Assembly (NCBI RefSeq): GCF_964340395.1
Contig: NC_135570.1
Coordinates: 8,305,322-8,369,321, forward strand
Source: Glandiceps talaboti
Taxonomy: Eukaryota; Hemichordata; Enteropneusta; Spengelidae
Direction of reading: 5' to 3'
DNA length: 64,000 nt
A program made the translations under genes and the position numbers. Below, piece after piece: positions 1 through 15,991 of the stretch; the stretch's first letter is position 1, and every line of letters starts with the position of its first letter. The notes under the pieces are model-generated. The model saw only the letters and a list, made by a program, of their open reading frames with translations, searched no databases and was not told the origin of the DNA.

Positions 1-19
1 GATGCATGCGCAAATAGAT

Positions 20-41
20 AGACAGACAGACAGACAGAAAA

Positions 42-108
<67 letters not shown>

Positions 109-119
109 TATAGACAGAC
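20..119. repeat. (GACA)n microsatellite
   Basis: GACA units run almost without interruption, with a short A-rich break near 38-41. The array starts close to the window edge, so its true extent may be larger. Positions 120-320 hold nothing recognisable. Confidence 0.95.
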
Positions 120-320
120 CAATAATATGATCACTTATAATCAGACCAGAATAAGGGTTTACTGGAAAAGGAATGAATTTGATCTGTAATGCGAATGATT
201 GGCAAAAGTTGCTTGAAGGGATATGTCCTGTGAATGATAAATTTTACGATAGATTGATAGTTTAACAGCAAGATTGATGGCTTAATAAACAGATCCTAAA
301 GATATTATCTCGTAGTTGAA

Positions 321-371
321 GATAGATGGATGGATGGATAGATGGATGGATGGATGGATGGATGGATGGAT
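321..371. repeat. (GATG)n microsatellite
   Basis: About a dozen GATG units with two GATA variants. The following 372-530 is unique AT-rich sequence. Confidence 0.95.
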
Positions 372-530
372 ACAGGATGTTGGGACGGATGGATGAAGGG
401 GTGAACAGACATACAGGCAGGCACCTTGATGTATCAATCTAAGTAATTATAATGGATGAATCGATCTATGTAATAATGGACAGATTGATAAATGGACGGT
501 TAAAGAGTGTATGGTAACGTTGAATAATAG

Positions 531-763
531 CATTACATTGCATTACATTGCATTGTATTGCATTACATTACATTACATTGCATTGCATTACATTACATTA
601 CATTACATTACATTACATTACATTACATTACATTACATTACATTCGTTCGTTCGTTCGTTCGTTCGTTCGTTCGTTCATTCATTCGTTCGTTCATTCATT
701 CATTCATTCATTCATTCATTCATTCATTCATTCATTCATTCATTCATTCATTCATTCATTCAT
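531..763. repeat. Compound (ATTAC/ATTGC)n - (TTCG)n - (ATTC)n microsatellite
   Basis: A pentanucleotide CATTA/CATTG tract (531-644) passes directly into TTCG repeats (about 644-675) and then TTCA repeats (about 676-763). The adjacent tracts differ by single substitutions, as expected from successive mutation and expansion. Overlapping ORFs here (Y-I-T-L-H and S-F-I-H repeats) are translation artefacts. Confidence 0.95.
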
Positions 764-4235
<3,472 letters not shown>

Positions 4236-4680
4236 ATGTACAGATTACCTTGAAGTTTTGCAGTCAACTGTCTCTGTTACTATCATAGATTTCATTGCAT
4301 AGTATACTATTCACTGTACAGATTACCTTGAAGTTTTGCAGTCAACTGTCTCTGTCACTTATCATAGACTGCATTGCATAGAATACTATTCACTGTACAG
4401 ACTACCTGGAAGTTTTGCAGTCAACTGTCTCTGTCACTTATCATAGACTGCATTGCATAGAATACTATTCACTGTACAGACTACATTGAAGTTTTACAGT
4501 CAACTGTCTCTGTTACTTATCATAGACTGCATTACATAGAATGCTATTCACTGTAGTAACTACCTGGACTTCATTACATAGAATACTGTACAGACTCCTT
4601 GGAAGTCTTAAAGTCAACTGTCTCTGTCACTTATCACAGACTTCAAATACTGTTCACTGCACAAACTACGTGGAGTTTTA
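4236..4680. repeat. 79-bp minisatellite, array 1
   Basis: The unit begins CACTGTACAGACTACCT and ends TAGAATACTATT. Successive starts at 4312, 4391, 4470 and 4549 give exactly 79 bp each; outer copies are partial or diverged. The same unit forms a second array at 8166-8850. ORFs running into the array (for example 4541-4903) have no recognisable domain. Confidence 0.93.
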
Positions 4681-5884
4681 CAGTAAATTTCCTATACATG
4701 TCCTATGCACTATTTTAGCCTGGCTGCTCGGACGCCAATACGGCTATCAGAGCTTCTATTCTTTGAGGACATACGATTATATCCAAAGGCGTCATTTTCA
4801 AGTGCCAAAGGTAACAAATCAAAAGCAATTTTGTGAGATATTCCCAGAAGGGAAGAATCAAATATCAACTGTGATACCGATTTTATTTCCACTCGTAAAA
4901 TAAGTGTCAGGAGATAGTAAATTTCCTTGAAGAGGGTAAGTGGGTCATATGGGAGTTTATTAAATCAGTAGTATATAATATTGCTCTTGTTTCATCACAG
5001 AAACAGACTACCTGCTTTGCGATAAATTTACAATACTACAAGAACTCGTCTTAAATCGAATTACGATCAGATAAATATTGGCAATGCCTTTGAAAAGAGC
5101 TTGAATGACCCAGGTATCTAGACTTGCTCAATTAAAGTCGGTAGGATTCCTCTTTTTTTTCAAATAAAATGAATTGTGTATAATATGCGTGTCTTACCCC
5201 CCAAAAAACACCACACACACAAAAAACAACAACCCCAACAATAACAAACAAACAAACAAACAAACAAACATGTATCAGTATTGAAAATGTGAAACTTGAG
5301 TCAGAAACATTCATTTCAAGAAATCCGTCAGCAGATTCATGGTCGTATACCAGGTACTAGATAGAAAAAGCATATATACAACGAAGAAAACAGTTTTGTC
5401 TAATGTACATTCTCTCACGATTCCCCACAAGTGAAAAGTAGCACTTTAAATGATAGCTCACCTCAAAGAAAATGTAGCTATATTAGCGAGATTTTTTTCG
5501 CACCCGACTTAAAAATGTACTCAGTTTGAGTTAGACTCAGATGATACAATATGGAAGTGGTAATAAGATTTGTATGGAGTCAGACAATAATCTGTTACAG
5601 GTTAAATGGTTTCTATTGTAATTTAGTTGAAACCATTACACAGGTAAAGAGCTTGTGTCCAGCCTCCGCTCAAAACCCACACTTTTGTTTAATCAAGTCT
5701 TTCATTCAAATCTACTATCTCTGTAGACAACACTAAGTGCAAATACATGATAGTAGTATATACTACGGGGCGAGATCAATAGTTCAATGTAGCTTAATTA
5801 CATTCTTTTAGTTAGACCTCAGGCCCCCTTTTAACTAAATTGACAAAATTACAAATGTTTCAGACAGCACAATCAATTTCAAAT
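4681..5884. other. Gene-free sequence with a short (AAAC)n tract
   Basis: C- and A-rich low-complexity sequence at 5200-5245 is followed by (CAAA)n at about 5246-5270. No gene was recognised. Confidence 0.6.
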
Positions 5885-6415
5885 CAGTATGTAGTAGTAA
5901 GTAGTGCTATCGAATGCAGCGCCAGTATGTAGTAGTATGTAGTGCTATGAATACAAAGCCAGTATGTAGTAGTATGTAGTGCTATGAATACAAAGCCAGT
6001 ATGCATCAGTATATAGTGATATGAATACAAAGCCAGTATGTAGTAGTATATAGTGATATGAATACAAAGTCAGTATGTAGTAGTATATAGTTCTATAAAT
6101 ACAAAGCCAGTATGTAGTAGTATATAGTGATATGAATACAAAGCCAGTATGTAGTAGTATGTAGTGCTATGAATACAAAGTCAGTATGTAGCAGTATGTA
6201 GTGCTATGAATACAAAGTCAGTATGTAGTAGTATATAGTTCTATAAATACAAAGTCAGTATGTAGTAGTATATAGTGATATGAATACAAAGCCAGTATGT
6301 AGTAGTATGTAGTGCTATGAATACAAAGTCAGTATGTAGCAGTATGTAGTGCTATGAATACAAAAGCTAGTATGTACAGTAGTAGTATGTAGTGCTATGA
6401 ATATAAAGCCAGTTT
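5885..6415. repeat. 37-bp minisatellite with 148-bp higher-order repeat
   Basis: About 14 units start with CAGTATGTAGTAG and contain CTATGAATACAAAG. Starts at 5923, 5960 and 5997 give a 37-bp period. Unit variants (TATATAGTTCTATAAATAC, TATATAGTGATATGAATAC, TATGTAGTGCTATGAATAC) recur in the same four-unit order at 6071-6218 and 6219-6366. These two 148-bp blocks differ by only one or two bases. Confidence 0.94.
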
Positions 6416-6949
6416 GCAGTGAGTAAAAAATAGTTCTTTTGTTGACGCTTTACTTTATCTTAGTGCCATGCATTTACCATAGGGAAAATTCTCTATTTCT
6501 CAATTGATGACATTTTGTATTTAGGGGTAGATCCATTAAAAGTAAAACCACTTTTGTAGGATGAGAACTAAAATGGCTCAGAACCCCCCCCCCCCGTAAA
6601 AGAATTTAGATTTTTAATCCTACATTGAATTATAATGATCTCGACCCTAGTATAAAAATATTTTTACATGAAAGGTAAAATTATGACAATTTACTTCTAT
6701 TTCCCTGTAGTAGATTTTCTTGCCAAAGTAAGTTTGGTTAATTTTTTTACAAATCACATTCCAGAGAGAAACAATGTCTTTTCAGCCTTAGGCTATAACA
6801 CTACAGTCTGTATATTGTGTTTGTCTACTTCTGAATCACATAATTGTCTTCATGTACTTCGTTTACACCTCATCAACTGTTATGGAATTAGTATATTGTT
6901 ACCAACGAGTATCTTGTATTTGGGTCGAAGGAATAAAAAAACTAAAAAT
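6416..6949. other. Gene-free sequence with C12 tract
   Basis: The only marked feature is a run of 12 C at 6584-6595. The 94-codon + strand ORF at 6668-6952 has no recognisable domain or splice context. Confidence 0.55.
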
Positions 6950-7438
6950 TAATGTAAAATGAAATAAAATCCCGACCTACCTATCATATTTTCTGAAATC
7001 ATGTTATCGGAAACAAACGTAGTGTTTTGTTTGTTTGTTTGTTTGTTTGTTTTTTGGGGGTTGTTTTTTTTTTGGGGGGGGGGGTTGGTTGGTGGGGGAG
7101 GGGTTCGCCTTAGTTAGCGAAAAATAAATTGTGTGTTTCCGATAACATGGCCTCAGAAAAGTAGGTCGGGATTTTATTTTATTTTATCTTTGCATGTTTG
7201 GTTGTTTTTATTTTTGACCAAAAAAAGAAACCAAAGTCGGTCAGAATACTCTTTCTGTGATGCTTTGATGAAGTATGTACAGACATCACTGGGAAAAGAA
7301 GACAGATGTGCATGAAGGTCAAGAAGACAAAGAATTTCTTATCTTTTTGACGAGTGTTAAATGTTTAAAAATGCTTAGGGTCGGTGGTTTAAACTAGGGT
7401 CGGTCGGCGTTTTCGGAAACACACTTTTTTCTTTTGCC
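6950..7438. mobile_element. Harbinger-like MITE family, rearranged copy
   Basis: At 7117-7438 the two ends are an inverted pair: GCGAAAAATAAATTGTGTG on the left and a right end whose complement contains AAAAGTGTGTTTCCG. The internal GTAGGTCGGGATTTTATTTT at 7159-7178 has an inverted counterpart at about 6963-6984. This makes a partial second copy in head-to-head orientation, separated by (TTTG)n and G-rich low complexity (7027-7100). It belongs with the clearer copies at 12989, 17722 and 20608. Confidence 0.6.
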
Positions 7439-8165
7439 GAAGTAAACACTGATTGTCGAAAGACTCATGAAAGATAGTACCACTATAACCTTCTAGCACT
7501 TCACCAAATGTCGACACAATCAGTCATTAAATATGGATGTGATTCTTCACTCAATTTCTCTTTTTATTTTTCCCATGGAACATGCGTAGAGAATTTATAT
7601 CCACCCCAGATTTTAAATAATCTTACGATCAAAATGTGCGTCTCGGTAATTTCAAACGCCAGTGCAGTAGTTGGTAATAATCATTGTAAGCCTAGGGAGT
7701 CTTCCACACTGTCATCAATAGTAAGGTTTTTACGATTAGTTTAATGCATTTTACATCCCTTATAAAGCACGCACCATTCAATTATTGATACAAGCAAATC
7801 TACCGATATCTCAACTTAGTGTTTCAACTGTTTGTAGGCCGTCGAGGGTAAAAACGGTGTGTTTGAAGCAGATCGGCACAAATATCTTTTCCTTTATTGA
7901 TACCCGATCAAATTGAATAAAATCAATTATACAATGCCTGCAGTTACATTTACGAGTATGAAATCTCACAGTGTGCTCATTGAAGAACAAGGTATTTGTT
8001 TGACAATGAGAGCTACCTTTTCAATGAAAACAAGTAACCTGTAACTGAACATGAAGTAAGAACTATGCTATCCTCGCTAGATATCGAGAAGGTAACTAGC
8101 CACGACAATAATAATGTTAAACTTGCGTCTATTTCAAAACCAATGTAAGGCCATAGGGCTAGTTA
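7439..8165. other. Gene-free AT-rich sequence
   Basis: A 78-codon ORF at 7508-7744 shows no recognisable domain. No RNA gene or repeat array was seen. Confidence 0.55.
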
Positions 8166-8850
8166 TGTCTCTTTATAGAATACTATTCACTGTACAGACT
8201 ACCTGGAGGTTTTACAGTCAACCGTGACTGTCTCTGTTACTTATCATTAGACTTCATTGCATAGAATACTGTTCACTGTACTGACTACCTGGAGGTTTTG
8301 CTGTCAATTGTCTCTGTTACTTATCATAGACTTCATTGCATAGAATACTGTTCACTGTACAGACTACCTGGAGGTTTTACAGTCAACCGTGACTGTCTCT
8401 GTTACTTATCATTAGACTTCATTGCATAGAATACTATTCACTGTACTGACTACCTGCAAGTTTTGCAGTCACTGTCTCTGTCACTTATCATAGACTTCAT
8501 TGCATAGAATACTATTCACTGTACAGACTACCTGGACGTTTTGCAGTCAACTGTCTCTGTTACTTATCATATACTTCATTGCATAGAATACTGTTCACTG
8601 TACAGACTACCTGGACGTTTTGCAGTCAACTGTCTCTGTCACTTATCATAGACTTCATTGCATAGAATATTATTCACTGCACATAGTACCTGCAAGTTTT
8701 ACAGTTAACTGTCACGGTCTCTGTTATGTATTATAGACTTCATTGCATAGACTATACTGTTCACTATACTGACTACCATTAATTTTGCATAGAATACTAT
8801 TTACTGTACAGACTATCTCGAAATTTTGCAATCAACTGTCTCTGTTACTA
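8166..8850. repeat. 79-bp minisatellite, array 2
   Basis: Same unit as the array at 4236-4680. Starts of CACTGTACAG or close variants at 8188, 8274, 8353, 8439, 8517, 8596, 8675 and 8762 give spacings of 86, 79, 86, 78, 79, 79 and 87 bp. The 86-bp units carry a short insertion that reads CCGTGACTG before the common CTCTGTTAC. The first part is therefore a repeated 165-bp dimer. Confidence 0.93.
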
Positions 8851-8994
8851 TAGTGTATGCAGTGTATTGTTTTTTTTTTGTAATTCTTTGTATAGATGAT
8901 CTCATCAGTATCTATTCATGCCGTAACCTTGTTATCATGCCATGGTTTGATCGTACCTTGAAATCTTTGTAAACTTGATTTGATTATGCAGAAA

Positions 8995-9445
8995 AAAATT
9001 CATCCCCAAACTTATAAACTCAGCTTGTGCCCCTTTATATTCAATTATCCGTATATAAATGTGGTAGTATGCTCAAAATAGGCTAAAAATATACAAATTA
9101 CTCAGTACATCACATTTCATTACTTTACGTGATAGAACGCTATTCTCCTTACTGATGTATACTCAAACATCAATTTGCAACTGACTGAACTCAAACCTGG
9201 TATTATTAGGATGCGTATACGTAACTGTTTAAAAACAATCCGATGACGTAATTTATCATACGTATAAAAAAATGTTGAGGAACTCCTTACTATGCATCAC
9301 CTGTTCTAACAATGTCCGAACACAAATTGTAATGTCATAGAGAAATCATGAATCGATACTAACGCTATACTAGAATATTTTTATGAAGTTTTTGTAAGTA
9401 TTTCCACTTGAGTAAAAATATTATAAACACAGCTTGTGCTCCTTG
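8995..9445 (-). mobile_element. Repeat with CACAAGCTGAG terminal module (two direct copies)
   Basis: The minus-strand motif GGGGCACAAGCTGAGTTTATAA occurs at about 9011-9032 and, as GGAGCACAAGCTGTGTTTATAA, at about 9421-9442, about 410 bp apart in direct orientation. The same module recurs at 23684, 23880, 24009 and 38463 on the + strand, so it is an interspersed repeat family. I cannot delimit full elements or identify a class. Confidence 0.5.
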
Positions 9446-12400
9446 AACTTAATTTGATTTAATTTGATTTAATTTAATTTAATTTTATTGCACTTAATTG
9501 AATTAAATTGAATTGGAAGATAATATAGGTATGCATATAAAATTATAATGCTGTCAGTGTTGTACAAGCTTAGTTTGGCCACTGGTGGCGCTGTTCAGAA
9601 TAGGCTTTCGACCTCCTAAGATGCAGCATGATCGGACCCTCCACCAACTGGCTGAAGTGACGAGGGCATGAATATTTGAGAACAATCATTGTAAAACAAT
9701 CATCTAAAAAAAGATATAATTTAAAGCACTCATCCTAATGATAATTGCCGTTGATTTTCCTGCACTGTGAAAGAATAGCAATGCTTATCGATCACTGTTC
9801 AATGTGATTGGCGGCAAAAAAGCTCCTGTTGTATTGTGTCACAATTATTGTTAGTCCAGTCTATCTTTGTGTTAAAAACATTTTGACCCAATAGTGAGTA
9901 AACACCAATTCTAAATCATTTTAGCTATAATAATAATAATACTAATTGTTATAATAATTTATCCCCCCCCCAAAAAAAAAATATAGGAATTACAAATTAC
10001 GAATACATTTACTAGTCAAGATAAATATGTATATCAATAGCTAATGGGAAAGGAGAAATGGAAGTCTAAGTTGTCTTGCGACTAATCTAGTCCAACCCAC
10101 ATTTGATAATTGACAATAAAATAGTATATTGTCATATCTAATATGATCTTCAAAACTTACAAATATATACAATACACACAGCAAAAATAATAGATAAACA
10201 CGTCCTATCTAAACTACAAACTTAACCAACTGCAATATTTTTTTTAACTCTCGTTTGAATTTGAAGTGGATATTCCTGATAATCATTCTACTCCATATTT
10301 TCGCACCTGCGTACTTGATGGTAAATTAACCTGATATGTGTTTGGCTCTTGGAATACGTAAACCTTTCCTTGTACTTTGATTGCCTAGTTGAGTAGGAAT
10401 TACTGCTTGGAGTAGAATGATTGTGAAAAATCGTTCTTTTGTGTTAAACGTCGTGGACAAAGATACTGTTAATTATTATGTTACAGATCAGGATACCCAT
10501 CTTCTGAAATAATCGTTCCGAGATTCATTCCATTTAATGAAAGTCGTAATTCGCACAAGTCGTTTTTGTGTAATGTATAGTTCATTTAGATACGTTAACA
10601 TGACGCATGTATAACTACTCCGTTAATGTACTTAGTTTAACATTGTATGGTAACTGTTATTTGTTGTTTCTAAGGGCACTGATCAACTATGACCCAACAA
10701 ACTATGCACTCTCAGTTTCTTGTATCATGGTGTCTTTTGGCTAAGCACCCCTTCTACAGAATGGTATATTCCAGGAAACAAAATGGCGCAGATAGACTGT
10801 ACAGAGAGATCTCGGTGAACGAACGGTTTTTAGCCTGAAAAACGATAAAAGAAGACTTGAATGATCATAACTTAGGTTAGATATGGTTCGTAACATTCTG
10901 GTTTATTTACGAATCGACTTTTGATATCGATTAGACGTCTAAATTTGGCCCGGGCAGGCCAGATGTGTCCCGGGCAGTAATATATGCGATAGCCATGCAA
11001 TGTCTGTAACACGCGACGCTAGAAAATTTAAGACTGGAAAAGCAGCAATCGGGGGCTTGAATCCACTAAATTTGGGTCAATATATATTCGAAGTGGGCCA
11101 GTGCACAATATCGACTTTTGAGTGCCATTTGGCCACCAGTTTGCTCCCGGGCATGCAGTATTTAGGGTTGCCAGATAGCTCGTCCCAAACGAACTCGTCC
11201 CATCGCCGACCCGTCCCACGCATGACGACTAACAAAAGTAGGACCGGGCATCTTGGATAAGTTCTCCAAGGTTGCATATAACACCGACTCCCCCCCCCCC
11301 CCCCATGGCTATTTGGCCACGTATAACTGGCGATATTCTTCATCGGAAACAGTTCACCCGTTTATGCATTTTACCTATAAACGAATATTGCTGACAACCA
11401 GTTTCTTGAACAAACGCACCCCCACCCGGTGCACCCCTTGGGCCTTGCGCTTGTCCATTGCGACGTGGGGTACTCTGGGAAACCATAGACCCTACACGGT
11501 CACGTGGTGTACTACCTATTGTCAAAGGTTATGAACTGGATGTATAGTGCATTAGTGGTGGTGGAGAATGTCATGGCCTCAGTTCGTGTTTAACTTCGTT
11601 CATTGAATCGTCAAGTGTATTTGGGGTTCATCGTTGGATCGCTGTTCGTGTGAATGAGGCTTTGAAACCTGGAACGCAAGTTGGCTGGTACTTGGGTAAG
11701 TAACATATCTGTCCTGTTTCAATTAATGTGATCGGACTTGTTGTGCTCCCTCCCTGAAGGACCTCTTCGAATTCGTTTTCGACGAACCGGTCAAGTTCAT
11801 GGCATTTTGTGTGGTAAACACATATTGCCGCATGGTCAGTGTAATTCGGATTTCTCCGATACATTAGGATATAATCGCCAAGTGGGTAAAGAATATCACA
11901 GTATAGTTCAATGGTATATGCAGGTGTGATGCCGCGCCGAGCGCAGAAGCCATATTGTATAATATTGACCCACCCTACAGTACAGTACTATGATTTACTT
12001 ACGTAAAAGTAACGTATCGCTGTTGTGTGAGAATCGTTCACTACGTACACGAGTGACAAACATAATCTGTGCTTTCCGTATTTTAAAATTTGACATTTTT
12101 TCAACGATATCTTAAAATTTTGTTTACGAGTAACGCAGTGCATGGATACATCCATGCGCAGTGTAGACTCTCCTAGACCGTGGCGCGGGTGTCAAGTATT
12201 AAGTAAGGCGAAGGACAACACGTTACATGCGTTTACTTGTAGTTACACCATGCATTGAAGTGCATAATTTTCTATAAAAATAGATTTCTATACCTCCATG
12301 CACCATGTAAAGTAATTCGCTTCATCCCCAGCGCTTCGTCAAGCTGATTTCTGTTTGATTTAGGAATCAAAATATATTTCCCAGTGTTTTTGCTAAGGTT

Positions 12401-12683
12401 TGGGAACCCCGGTAACAGAAAGGGGGAAAGAGGTAAAACTGGTAGTGCTTCCCAAGCAATGTATCATAGTTTAGGTGGGGAACCCCGGTAGATTTTACCT
12501 ACTTACCGCCCTTAAATAAAACACTGTTTCCAATTATAGAGAAATATCACTAAGTCTATTATTAAATTTCAGAGTCAATTTAATTTCAAGTTTGAATATC
12601 GGATATTTCTTTTGATCCAAATATTGCCATTTTGTCAGATTTGTTTTATGGCGAAATGAAAGGTGTCTTGTGGATCAACCATT
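9446..12683. other. Gene-free region including a more CpG-rich block
   Basis: Contents: a diverged (AATTT)n tract (about 9455-9515), a CTCF-like CCACTGGTGGCGCTG (9579-9593), C9 (9963-9971), and a visibly CpG-richer block at about 10930-12250 with a C15 run (11290-11304). Several short ORFs on both strands in the block have no recognisable domain. A consensus-like donor GTAAGT lies at 11696-11701, so the block could hold a 5' noncoding exon, but nothing shows that it does. Confidence 0.4.
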
Positions 12684-12860
12684 GAAAAATATTGGAGAAT
12701 AACACAACTATACCAGCACCAGTAATATCAATGAAAAACTGTGGAAGATAATTTTGAATGTTTTGAATGTTTTTTTTTTTTTACTTACTAGTATATTTCA
12801 AACACTGCAGAACCAATGATTTAGACATGTGTTGTCATGACATAGACACATGCTGTTGTG
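12684..12860 (+). repeat. Dispersed repeat, copy 1 (also at 22594-22760)
   Basis: Starts GAAAAATATTGGAGAATAACAC and continues through CCAGTAATATCAA and TTTCAAACACTGCAGAA to the ACATGTGTTGTCATGACA region. The same order of blocks appears at 22594-22760, next to the hairpin at 22469-22616, which carries the same first 20 bases as its right arm. Confidence 0.8.
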
Positions 12861-12988
12861 ACATACATAGCACAATCAGGGTATATATTCCATATTTTTT
12901 GTTCAACTTGGCTTATGTATGGTATAATAACAAATGTAAATATTTGTTGTTGGAGGAGGTACATGTAGTGCGACAGTTGTTATTTTTA

Positions 12989-13258
12989 GGCTAAATAAAA
13001 AAATTGTGTATTTCCCCTGACCCTCATTCAAGCTGCCAACCCTAACATTAAAGAGGATAACTTCCTGGTCATCTTGAACTTAATGCATGTCTGTTTTCTA
13101 CCACAGAAGGGGTATTCTGACAGACATCTTGTTTGTCTTTGGGTCAAAGAATATTTTTCAAAAATAAATCTATTAAAAAGATAAAATACAATGAAATCTC
13201 AATTTACCAATTGTATTTTCCTAGGGTATGTTATTGGAAACACAATTATTTTTTCTGC
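12989..13258. mobile_element. Harbinger-like MITE, about 270 bp
   Basis: The left end GGCTAAATAAAAAAATTGTG is preceded by TTA. The right end, read on the other strand, is GCAGAAAAAATAATTGTGTT and is followed by TTA one base further on. These are imperfect inverted termini like those of the copies at 17722 and 20608. The element is shorter than those copies and has no coding capacity. Confidence 0.65.
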
Positions 13259-15991
13259 TTTATAAAATATTTCTTATTAATATTATCATTATTATTTTAT
13301 TGTTATAGTTAGGAACACAAGTTTTGGACTACATGCTTACAAATCAAAGTAAATTTATTCAAAAATCTGGTGTCACACAGGGGTCATGAAACTCAATGTC
13401 CATCTTGAATAATGAAGGCATAATGACTAAGATATCTATTAACAGATGAACAGATAGATAATGTCAACAGACAGTAAGATAGATATTGTTATCATGATGC
13501 TTTGATTAGTTAAGATGACCAAATTGTCAAATTGCAGTGATCCTAACATACATTGTACCTCACACCTAACTTCCGCAGTCTCTTTCGTTTGGCTTAAATG
13601 TCAAAATGTAATGTTTTAGTGAGCAAAATGTGGCATTATGAATTGGTTTGCTTCACTTACTTCAAATGTGTTTGGCAAGTAGCATGTGTCTGTTAATCTC
13701 TAGTCTTGCTACCAATCAATATTTATGACAATTAAAAACATTGACTGCCAACAGTCTGTTCACTTAACAGGAAAGCTATCATGTAATTTCTGATAGGCTC
13801 AATCTGGAGCTTTTTATTTTTGCAATTACGTTGTATTACATAGTGAAGACAGTCTGGATAATGTTCTCCATAAGACAAGTAACTGCAAGGGTGCCAAGCT
13901 AGTATGTGATTTCTGATTGCTAAATCTGGTGCTTTTTATTTTTGCCAGTTGTACATGGCACCAGTAGCTATAAAATGGGGATAAAACGATTATTAGAATA
14001 CCCTTAAGCTTACATTGACAAGAGGTCAGCAGTGTGCCCTCTACATGTAATGATAGCCAAATTTTGATAAAAACTGGCATTTCTTGTGAGTCACCACATA
14101 GTAAAAGATAGGGGAACACTAAATTTTAGTGCGTCACTTGTGTGCTTCAGTGGTATGTCAAATGGGACACACTGGTGGTCAGTAGATGATAACAGTTGTG
14201 AGAAGCCCCTAGGATCCTGATGACTTAAGCTGGTCACTGTTGTTATCGACATCATAGCCATTACTGGTTAATTAGTGGTTATTTTCTCTTAACAGTTCCT
14301 CATTCTTTGCCTTCTCCAGTCAGTCAAATCTGAATCTGCATCAGATCATGCAGATACATGCAAGTAATTAGCACTGCCTCCCCAGGAGTATAAACACAAT
14401 AATGGGGGTCAAGGGTTACACTTAGTCACTAGAAATACCACTGTTGTGTACTCAGAATTGGAGAAAGATGTTTGCTGCTACATGTAAGACAGATGTTGGC
14501 AGTTGCCACAGCTTCTGAAGCAAAAATGACCCATTGTCATTCAGCCAATGTTGGAATGTTGCAGAATTGACATTGAATTTTCAGTGGAAGCTACTCAAGT
14601 TAATTGTGTAGGGGCATACTAATATAATATATTTTGACAAAATTAGAAATAGATGTCAGAATACTGCAGTAAACTTAGATATTTTTGCCACTAGAAATAT
14701 TTGTGATTTGACACTTCTTCAACTAGTTTTCAAAGACTAATGTTTACAAATTACTAAAGCCTGTTGCATGGTTTTACAAAAAAATTAGCTACTACAGTCT
14801 ACATATTTTCAAGTTCTTGTTTTCCAGCAAAAGAAACAAAAATACTAGAGCAAAAATTTCCAGGTTTCTACAGACATTACCTTGATTATTCATGATGCAG
14901 CAGTCAGACTCATAGTAGAAGGTGGTTATGTACTTTGTAATAATTTGCAGTCTTTAAGTTTTGTTGGTGACTCTTGAAATTGACCATAGGGTGTTCATAG
15001 TGTACATGTATGTGTGGGAGGGGGTGGGGTTTGGGAGAGATGTGTTCCATGTGACCAAATCAACCTTACATTGTTTGGTTTCTTTTTGTCAATAATATTT
15101 TAGTACATACATCAGTTCCATGAAAATATTTCATTTTTGTGGAACGGTTACATGTACTTTAAGACTTGCTACTATAATTAAATTCTAAAATTCTGAATGT
15201 CATGTTTGGACTGGATCCTTTTTACAACTGACTAGTCAAATCAACCTTTCATTTATAATGCCTTTATCACAATAAAATCCCATAACAATAGGATGTATAT
15301 GCCTCTATTGTGACATCACACTGCCATTCTTTTTCAATGAATAGTTCTTAAGATATGCATATGCATGTAGCAAGATACAGGAAGATTATTGTATCCATAG
15401 ATTGCATTGTCAGGTAGCTAATTACAGCCTATAGACATCTGCTATTGACATTGTACCATACACATAAATATTTAAAGCCAGGTTGAACTTGTTTGAACAA
15501 AAAATATGGGTTTTACACCCAGGTTGTTGTACATCATGACATTTTGTGTCTATGTCGTTGTGCTTTGTTGTTCGAAATGTTAGTCAAAATAATCCAGATT
15601 ACTATTACTTTTTCCAGTTTTTCATAAATTTTCTTGAGGAGGTATAATTGTTACCCTGGTAGTTTACGCTTCAGTCTAAGATATACACAACCTAAATGTG
15701 GATACAACCGTGATAAGCTATTGAAGGTAGCTGGTTATTTCATTTATAGTCTAAGTAGGGCAGCTCTCTTAAAGCTAGGTCCATAAACTTTCAGTGTGCT
15801 GTTTGGAACTTCCTATATCTACACTACCTTGATTACAGACTGGTTAATTTCGCATAGCAGAGGAACCACCAGAACAGCAATAGTTGTAGTTTGTGTATAT
15901 CTTAGTAAACTGAAACCTCGATTACCAGAGTGTACATTATTCCCCAATATTTTTTTTCATTACACTAATATATATATCCTCTGTTTTTCAG
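13259..15991. other. Upstream flank of the transporter gene
   Basis: No coding exon was recognised. A diverged two-copy duplication lies at about 13771-13830 and 13890-13955, sharing ATTTCTGAT and GCTTTTTATTTTTGC. If the transporter transcript has an upstream intron, most of this stretch would be that intron, ending at the polypyrimidine tract and AG at 15990-15991. Confidence 0.45.

Noticed and set aside
5885-6415. Possible CRISPR array (regular 37-bp repeats)
   Set aside because: Repeats are directly contiguous without unique spacers; this is a minisatellite in an animal genome.
11000-11929. Several overlapping ORFs on both strands in the CpG-richer block
   Set aside because: Equal openness on both strands, no recognisable domain, C15 tract inside; not supportable as coding.
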